Shown here one piece after another: positions 21,574 through 26,773 of a DNA stretch of 26,773 nt. Numbering within the stretch: position 1 is the stretch's first letter; each line of letters begins with the position of its first letter. The DNA comes from Clostridiales bacterium (GTDB lineage: Bacteria; Bacillota; Clostridia; Christensenellales; UBA1242), in assembly GCA_003522085.1 (NCBI GenBank), contig DPGI01000001.1:4685-31457 (forward strand), given 5' to 3'. A program made the position numbers and the translations under genes. The notes beneath the pieces were generated by a model. The model was not told where the DNA came from. It searched no databases and worked only from the letters and a program-made list of their open reading frames with translations.

Positions 21574-24500
21574 GTGAAAGATTTTGTGCATTTACACGTC
21601 CATACTGAATACAGCTTGCTTGATGGGCTTGCGCGCATTGAAAAGTTGGTAGAAATCACAAAAGAACGCGGTTGGAAGGCAGTTGCGATCACTGACCACG
21701 GCAATATGTATGGCACAATTAAAATGTATGAAGCATGTATAACCAATGGTATTAAACCGATCATTGGTTGCGAGTTTTATATTTGCAAAGACCATAAAAA
21801 TAAAACCACAAAAGCGGATATGGGTCACCTTATTTTGCTTGCAAAAAATAATGAAGGCTATCACAATTTGCTTCAACTTATTTCAATTGCAAACGTTGAT
21901 GGCATGTATTATAAACCGAGAATTGATTATGAACTTTTGAAAAAGTATTCAAAGGGCGTTATTTGCCTTTCTGCTTGCTTGGCGGGTCATTTGCCTCAAC
22001 TTTTGCTGCAACGCCGTTATGACGAAGCAAAAGAACTTGCAAAATGGCATCAAGATGTTTTTGGCGATGATTATTATCTTGAAATACAAAATCACTATTT
22101 ACCAGAAGACCAAGAAGTGATTGCTGGGCTTGTGAAACTGTCAAAAGAACTTGGCATTAAAATGGTGGCGACAAACGACGTGCACTATTTAAACAAAGAA
22201 GACGCCGAACTTCAAGATGTGCTTATGTGCGTTCAGATGCACAAAAAACTTGATGATCCAGACCGCTTGAAGTTTGAAACGCAAGAGTTTTATTATAAAA
22301 CCTATGAAGAAATGTTGGAAGCGTTGCCTGGCTTTGAAGAAGCTTTGGACAACACTATTGAAATTGCCAACAAATGCGAAGTTATATTGAAAACAAAATC
22401 GTTAGGCGAAAATCCAAACGTGGACGAAAAATATAAACTTCCAGCAAACAGAAACTACATTCCTGATTATCGTCCGGACACAGGCGAAACAGCTTATCAA
22501 TTTTTGGAGCGTCTTGCATACGAAGGCATGGAAAGGCTTTATCCAGAAATTACTGACGAACTTAAAGAACGTATGCAAATGGAACTTGACACCATTCGCG
22601 ATCAAGGCTTCGTTGAATACTTCTTGGTTGTGTGGGACTATATCAACTTCGCCCGCGAACATGGAATTCCTGTTGGACCAGGTCGTGGATCGGGGGCAGG
22701 AAGTTTGGTGGCATACTGCACAGGCATCACTATGGTTGACCCAATTAAGTATCATTTGTTCTTTGAAAGATTTATCAACCGCGAACGTGTTTCGATGCCC
22801 GACTTCGACGTCGATTTCTGTCCTGATAGATGCGGCGAAGTAATTGAATACACAAAACGCAAGTATGGACCTGATCATGTTTCAGGAATCATCACATTTG
22901 GTAGTATGAAGGCGAAAAACGCCATCAGAGACGTCGGAAGAGTTGTTGGCTTGTCAATTCCTGACACAAACAAAATCTGCAAGGAAATCCCTAATTTTCC
23001 GCCTGATGGACTCAACAGAAACAAACCTGTCTTGAAATATTATTTCGGAAAGACAAAAGATCCGGCAAATGATAAATATATCGTTCCTGACCTTAAAAAG
23101 TTTTATGAAGAAGATGATCTTATTAAAAAGGTCGTTGATATGGCTGTTAAGCTTGAAGGTGTGCCAAGAAACTGCTCGCAGCACGCTGCCGGCATTTTGA
23201 TTTCGCCAGAACCTATTCCTAATTTCGTTCCGCTTGCTCGAAACGGCGAAGAAATTGTAACGCAATTCGACATGATTGAAATCGAACATTTAGGTTTGCT
23301 GAAAATGGACTTCTTGCGTCTTAAAACTCTCACCGATATTAAAAAAGCCCTTGATTACATTAAAGAAAACCACGGCGTTGACATCGATTTTTATAATATG
23401 GAATATGACGATCCAAAAGTGTTCGAACTTATTTCATCAGGAAACACCGAAGCCGTATTTCAACTTGAAAGCGGTGGTATGAAACGATTCATGAAGGACC
23501 TTGGTCCAACATGTATGGACGATATTATCGCCGGAATTTCGCTTTATCGACCTGGTCCAATGGATTCGATTCCACAGTTTGTAAAATGCAAAAAAGATCC
23601 TTCTGCGGTCGTGTATGATGATCCTTGTCTTGAAGATATTCTGGACGTAACTTACGGTTGTATTGTTTATCAAGAACAAGTTATGAAAATTGTTCAAGTT
23701 ATGGGCGGATTTTCACTTGGGCAAGCCGATAATATTCGTCGTATTATGGGCAAGAAAAAAGTCGATAAAATTGCAGCTGAAAAGGTTAAGTTTGTTGACG
23801 GTTGGGAAGATCCAACTGGCGAAGCGTCGATTCCTGGCGCTGTAAAACTTGGACATGACCGTGCGGTTGCTGAAAAAGTTTTCGACCGAATGGCCGAATT
23901 TGCAAAATATGCATTCAATAAATCACACGCTGCGGCGTATGCTTACGTTGGTTATCAAACCGCATATTTAAAAACATATTATGAAGTTGAATTTTTAACT
24001 GCTGTTTTAAACAACAGAATTACAAGTTCTGATGACATTAAAAAGTATACAACTTATGCAAAAAAAGAAGGATTCAAAGTTCTTCCACCTGACATAAACA
24101 AATCAACGACATACTTCAAAACTGAAGATGGAAACATTCGTTTCGGGCTTGCTGCATTGAAAGGGGTGGGCTCATCAGTTATTGATTTAATCATCGAAGA
24201 GAGAAACAAAAACGGCGAATTTAAATCTTTTGAGGATTATGTTTCAAGAGTAGATATCGCTGCTTTAAACAAACGTGTTTTGGAAAGTTTGATTGTGGCC
24301 GGCGCATTTGATTGCTTTGGCAAATATCGTTCACAACTTATGTCAGTTTACAGCATCGCAGTTGAAAGAGCGATTAAAGACAACAAAAACAAGCAAACAG
24401 GTCAATTTTCAATGTTCGACGCTTTTGCAGCAGTTGAAAAAGACTTCAATACGCTTGACTACCCAAATATTAAAGAATACAACAAAGAAACCTTGCTTAA

Positions 24501-25188
24501 ATACGAAAAAGAAGTTGTCGGCATTTATCTTTCAGGTCACCCTCTTGACGACTACCTTGATTACTTTGATGGATTTAATCTTACAAGTGAAATGATGCAA
24601 CCAAACGAAGAAGAAGGCGATGAATTTGATGAAGAAATGCAAGACGAAGAGGCTGTTTACGATCAAGTTCAAGATGGCATGGCGGTTACTTGCGGTGGGC
24701 TTATTGTTGAAAAAAAGCGTATGCTAAGCAAAGACGGAAAAGAATTTGCGTTCATCAAAATTGAAGATCTTTATGGCACGATTGAAGTTTCGCTGTTTGG
24801 CAATGTTTATCCAAAATTCAAACAGTATGTTGAAGAAGATGGACTTGTTACAATCAAAGGTAAAATTTCAATGCGAAACGGAACGCCAAGTGTCAACGCA
24901 ACCGAAGTTATTCCATGGAAGAAACGCGGCGAAGAAGCACAAGAAGAAAATTTAAAGAAAAAACTTTATTTGAAATTTGACACACGCGACATAGACTTGT
25001 TCAACAAGATTAAATCCACACTTCACGCTTACAAAGGAGAGGCGGAGGTTATTATCAAATGCACATCTGCAAACAAAGCCTTTGCTTATAATGTTGGCGT
25101 AGATGTAAACAATTATTTATTAAACGAACTCTATGGTTTGATCGGCCAAGAAAATGTGGTCACAAATGAAGTAAAAAAGGAGAAATAA
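21574..25188 (+). CDS. dnaE: DNA polymerase III subunit alpha (DnaE type)
   Basis: 1204 residues, GTG start after AAAGGAGAG. Replicative polymerase catalytic subunit. Domains in order: PHP (1-about 270) with His8, His10, Asp17, Asp41-His42, Glu67, His85 and NDVHYL at 201-206; palm with GPGRGSGAGS near 368 and PDFDVDF at 409-415 (Asp410, Asp412), third catalytic Asp579 in LLKMDFL; fingers with YGCIVYQEQVM; the FNKSHAAAYA motif; helix-hairpin-helix at about 859-915; an acidic linker at about 1007-1030; OB fold at about 1035-1110. Arg582 stands where Gly is common (DFLG). The stop overlaps the next ATG as TAATG. A PolC may exist elsewhere. Confidence 0.97.
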   Translation: MKDFVHLHVHTEYSLLDGLARIEKLVEITKERGWKAVAITDHGNMYGTIKMYEACITNGIKPIIGCEFYICKDHKNKTTKADMGHLILLAKNNEGYHNLLQLISIANVDGMYYKPRIDYELLKKYSKGVICLSACLAGHLPQLLLQRRYDEAKELAKWHQDVFGDDYYLEIQNHYLPEDQEVIAGLVKLSKELGIKMVATNDVHYLNKEDAELQDVLMCVQMHKKLDDPDRLKFETQEFYYKTYEEMLEALPGFEEALDNTIEIANKCEVILKTKSLGENPNVDEKYKLPANRNYIPDYRPDTGETAYQFLERLAYEGMERLYPEITDELKERMQMELDTIRDQGFVEYFLVVWDYINFAREHGIPVGPGRGSGAGSLVAYCTGITMVDPIKYHLFFERFINRERVSMPDFDVDFCPDRCGEVIEYTKRKYGPDHVSGIITFGSMKAKNAIRDVGRVVGLSIPDTNKICKEIPNFPPDGLNRNKPVLKYYFGKTKDPANDKYIVPDLKKFYEEDDLIKKVVDMAVKLEGVPRNCSQHAAGILISPEPIPNFVPLARNGEEIVTQFDMIEIEHLGLLKMDFLRLKTLTDIKKALDYIKENHGVDIDFYNMEYDDPKVFELISSGNTEAVFQLESGGMKRFMKDLGPTCMDDIIAGISLYRPGPMDSIPQFVKCKKDPSAVVYDDPCLEDILDVTYGCIVYQEQVMKIVQVMGGFSLGQADNIRRIMGKKKVDKIAAEKVKFVDGWEDPTGEASIPGAVKLGHDRAVAEKVFDRMAEFAKYAFNKSHAAAYAYVGYQTAYLKTYYEVEFLTAVLNNRITSSDDIKKYTTYAKKEGFKVLPPDINKSTTYFKTEDGNIRFGLAALKGVGSSVIDLIIEERNKNGEFKSFEDYVSRVDIAALNKRVLESLIVAGAFDCFGKYRSQLMSVYSIAVERAIKDNKNKQTGQFSMFDAFAAVEKDFNTLDYPNIKEYNKETLLKYEKEVVGIYLSGHPLDDYLDYFDGFNLTSEMMQPNEEEGDEFDEEMQDEEAVYDQVQDGMAVTCGGLIVEKKRMLSKDGKEFAFIKIEDLYGTIEVSLFGNVYPKFKQYVEEDGLVTIKGKISMRNGTPSVNATEVIPWKKRGEEAQEENLKKKLYLKFDTRDIDLFNKIKSTLHAYKGEAEVIIKCTSANKAFAYNVGVDVNNYLLNELYGLIGQENVVTNEVKKEK

Positions 25189-26060
25189 TGAAAGTTTTAG
25201 TTATTGCAAGTGGGGGAGATGCCCCAGGAATGAACAAATTTATTTCACAACTTTACAAAAAATATGGAAAGCATTTGTATGCTTGCCAAGGCGGATTTAA
25301 AGGACTTTATGAAAATGAAATCTATCCAGCTTCATATTTTGAACCACTCAAGTATGAAAATGCCGCTGGTTGCTGCATAAAATCTGGAAGATTTCCTGAA
25401 TTTAAGGAAGTTAAAAACTTTCAAAAATGCCTTGATAATGTTAAAAATTATGACGCTGTTGTCGTTATTGGAGGTAACGGATCAAAAGTTGGAGTTCGCA
25501 GATTGGCCGACAACGGCATGAGGGCGGTGTTTGTTCCGGGAACTATCGACAACGATGTTGAAGATACTGACTATTGCATAGGATTTCACACAGCAGTCAA
25601 TGCTGTATGCCACAGCTTCCGCAACATTATGCCAAGCATGGAAGCCTTCAACAGATGTTGCATATTTGAAACAATGGGCAGATATTCGGGACACATTGCT
25701 GAAACATCTTCAAAGATTTTAAAACCAGATATAACTATAACTGAACAGGATCAACTTGACGAAGATGCGATTGCAAATACAATCAAAGCCGCTTACAAAA
25801 AAGGTAAGTCGTCAAGTGTTATAATTCGTGAAAACATTTGCGATGTTAGACAACTTGCAAGCAGACTTGAAGAAAAAGTCGCTCCTGCCGAAGTTAGAAG
25901 CTTTGTGATCGGACACTTGCAAAGAGGCTGGCAACCAACTAAGGCCGAACTTAAAATTGCAGCCAAGTATGCTCATGGCGCAATCAAAGCGATAAAGACA
26001 AACGAACTTCCTATTGCAATAATGCTTCAAGCGGGAAGAACTGTGCTTAAAAAAATCTAG
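25188..26060 (+). CDS. pfkA: 6-phosphofructokinase-like protein, divergent
   Basis: 290 residues, about 30 shorter than usual PfkA. The family phosphorylates fructose 6-phosphate with ATP in glycolysis. Present: GGDAPGMN (9-16), SGRFPEF (66-72, nucleotide-side Arg68), TIDND with catalytic Asp121 (119-123), Arg156, ETMGR (161-165), GHLQRG with His243 and Arg246. Changed: GGNGS at 95-99 where GGDGS gives a magnesium-binding Asp; Trp248 for the second Gly of QRGG; a shortened C-terminus. Gly98 and Gly118 fit ATP rather than pyrophosphate use. Translationally coupled to dnaE, as dnaE-pfkA is in Clostridia. Confidence 0.85.
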   Translation: MKVLVIASGGDAPGMNKFISQLYKKYGKHLYACQGGFKGLYENEIYPASYFEPLKYENAAGCCIKSGRFPEFKEVKNFQKCLDNVKNYDAVVVIGGNGSKVGVRRLADNGMRAVFVPGTIDNDVEDTDYCIGFHTAVNAVCHSFRNIMPSMEAFNRCCIFETMGRYSGHIAETSSKILKPDITITEQDQLDEDAIANTIKAAYKKGKSSSVIIRENICDVRQLASRLEEKVAPAEVRSFVIGHLQRGWQPTKAELKIAAKYAHGAIKAIKTNELPIAIMLQAGRTVLKKI

Positions 26061-26114
26061 TTTTACTAAGAAAATAATTTGTCGTTATTACAAAAATTTT
26101 ATTATTTAAAATCG

Positions 26115-26143
26115 TTGACAAAATAAGCGAATTATGTTATATT
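26115..26143 (+). promoter_or_regulatory. Promoter of the tRNA cluster
   Basis: TTGACA (26115-26120) and TATATT (26138-26143) with a 17-bp spacer, 19 nt upstream of tRNA-Gly. A perfect 8-bp inverted repeat (26123-26130 with 26151-26158) flanks the -10 element. Confidence 0.85.
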
Positions 26144-26161
26144 TACATAGTCGCTTATCGT

Positions 26162-26235
26162 GCGGGTGTAGTTCAGTGGTAGAACCCCAGCCTTCCAAGC
26201 TGGTTGTGTGGGTCCGATTCCCATCACCCGCTCCA
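26162..26235 (+). tRNA. tRNA-Gly(TCC) with C at position 55
   Basis: Acceptor GCGGGTG pairs with CACCCGC; anticodon stem CCAGC/GCTGG around CTTCCAA gives anticodon TCC. D-loop keeps GG. T-stem GTGGG/CCCAT encloses TCCGATT: base 26214, at standard position 55, is C instead of T. CCA is encoded (26233-26235). Confidence 0.93.
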
Positions 26236-26238
26236 TGG

Positions 26239-26315
<77 letters not shown>

Positions 26316-26323
26316 AAAATTAT

Positions 26324-26400
26324 GGTGGTCGTAGTTCAGTTGGTAGAACGCCAGATTGTGGCTCTGGAGGTCAAGAGTTCGATCCTCTTCGATCACCCCA
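26324..26400 (+). tRNA. tRNA-His(GTG)
   Basis: Acceptor GTGGTCG (from 26325) pairs with CGATCAC. The extra G at 26324 is the His-specific G-1, facing C73 at 26397. Anticodon loop TTGTGGC gives GTG. T-arm AAGAG-TTCGATC-CTCTT; CCA encoded. Confidence 0.94.
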
Positions 26401-26421
26401 TATCTTTTCAGAGCGCCTTAA

Positions 26422-26496
26422 TGGGGTGTCGCCAAGCGGTAAGGCATTGGACTCTGACTCCAACATTCGTAGGTTCGAATCCTGCCACCCCAGCCA
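26422..26496 (+). tRNA. tRNA-Gln(CTG)
   Basis: Acceptor TGGGGTG pairs with CACCCCA. Anticodon stem TTGGA/TCCAA around CTCTGAC gives CTG. T-arm GTAGG-TTCGAAT-CCTGC; discriminator G, CCA encoded. Its last 16 bases belong to a 47-bp sequence repeated downstream. Confidence 0.93.
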
Positions 26497-26675
26497 ATTC
26501 GAACAAACGAAAAAGTCTTAAAGGCAGGCTTCGAACCAACGGTTCGCCCGTTCCGGCGAAATCGAAGCAAGTTCGATTTGACTTTGGCTACAAACAAGCA
26601 CGCCGGCTTGTTTGCTTAACGCGTCGTCCCTGCCACCTCAGCCAATTCGAACAAACGAAAAAGTCTTAAAGGCAG
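26481..26675. repeat. Direct repeat of the tRNA-Gln 3' end enclosing a hairpin array
   Basis: 47 bp at 26481-26527 (16 bp of tRNA-Gln plus 31 bp of flank) recur at 26629-26675 with one change (C26490 to T26638), an offset of 148 bp. Between the copies are hairpins: CGAACC/GGTTCG (26532-26537/26541-26546) or alternatively TTCGCC/GGCGAA (26543-26548/26555-26560), AAATCGAA/TTCGATTT (26559-26566/26572-26579, loop GCAAG), and CAAACAAGC/GCTTGTTTG (26591-26599/26606-26614). No tRNA body precedes the second copy. No coding sequence is supported. Confidence 0.88.
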
Positions 26676-26730
26676 CACAATCAAAGCAAGCCACATAAAC
26701 GAAAAACAAGCCGACTTCAATCCACCTTAT

Positions 26731-26773
26731 GGTTCACTAGCTCAGTCGGTAGAGCACTTGACTTTTAATCAAG
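26731..26773 (+). tRNA. tRNA-Lys(TTT), 5' part
   Basis: GGTTCAC acceptor strand, D-arm GCTC-AGTCGGTA-GAGC and the anticodon arm CTTGA-CTTTTAA-TCAAG (anticodon TTT) are complete; the variable loop, T-arm and 3' acceptor strand are beyond the window end. Confidence 0.93.

Noticed and set aside
26044..26095. Possible terminator after pfkA
   Set aside because: Only short A/T pairings (for example AATAA/TTATT) with no convincing stem and T run; pfkA may read through toward the tRNA promoter or end further on by another means.
26322..26669. 115-codon forward reading frame across the tRNA cluster
   Set aside because: It covers tRNA-His and tRNA-Gln and the repeats; its internal peptide repeats only mirror the 47-bp DNA repeat.

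Overview
This is a bacterial chromosome segment, almost entirely forward-strand, AT-rich, with Shine-Dalgarno-led genes. Several features point to an uncultured Bacillota (Firmicutes) of clostridial type: WhiA, a YqzL-like peptide next to recO, zinc-type S14, L30, an L14e-like KOW protein between map and infA, a dnaE-pfkA pair, a BclA-like surface protein, and sigma-A promoters with 17-bp spacers. I cannot name a genus from the sequence alone.

Layout. (1) Positions 1-330: 3' part of tRNA-Val(TAC), a terminator, then a run of short hairpins and repeats that include a second copy of the tRNA 3' end. (2) 331-1972: two accessory genes, a membrane-anchored secreted protein with an acidic linker and a Cys-rich protein ending in a BclA-like domain. 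(3) 2059-2951: a YqzL-like small gene and recO, closed by a terminator. (4) 3055-18836: the fused S10-spc-alpha ribosomal protein cluster, from a near-consensus promoter and a ~210-nt leader to a terminator after rplQ. It encodes 26 ribosomal proteins, SecY, adenylate kinase, methionine aminopeptidase, an L14e-like KOW protein, IF-1 and RNA polymerase alpha. (5) 18928-26060: murB, a PHP-family phosphoesterase, whiA, dnaE and a divergent pfkA. (6) 26115-26773: a tRNA promoter and tRNA-Gly(TCC), Arg(TCT), His(GTG), Gln(CTG) and Lys(TTT, cut by the window end), with a second tRNA-3'-end duplication and hairpin array between Gln and Lys.

The large cluster couples synthesis of ribosome subunits, the secretion channel, N-terminal Met removal, translation initiation and the RNA polymerase alpha subunit. 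Genes are mostly 9-16 nt apart or overlap (TAATG at rplD/rplW and rpsC/rplP), each with a GGAG-type ribosome binding site. The second cluster joins cell-wall precursor synthesis, a division/sporulation-type regulator, chromosome replication and glycolysis.

I found no defence system, prophage, CRISPR array, transposase or biosynthetic cluster. The observations least explained by known features are two small hairpin arrays, each directly downstream of a tRNA gene and ended by a copy of that tRNA's 3' terminus at nearly the same offset (146 and 148 bp), and a tRNA-Gly whose T-loop has C where U55 is expected. Other points of interest are the structured rpsJ leader, the enlarged L17 and L24, the divergent phosphofructokinase and the BclA-like protein.
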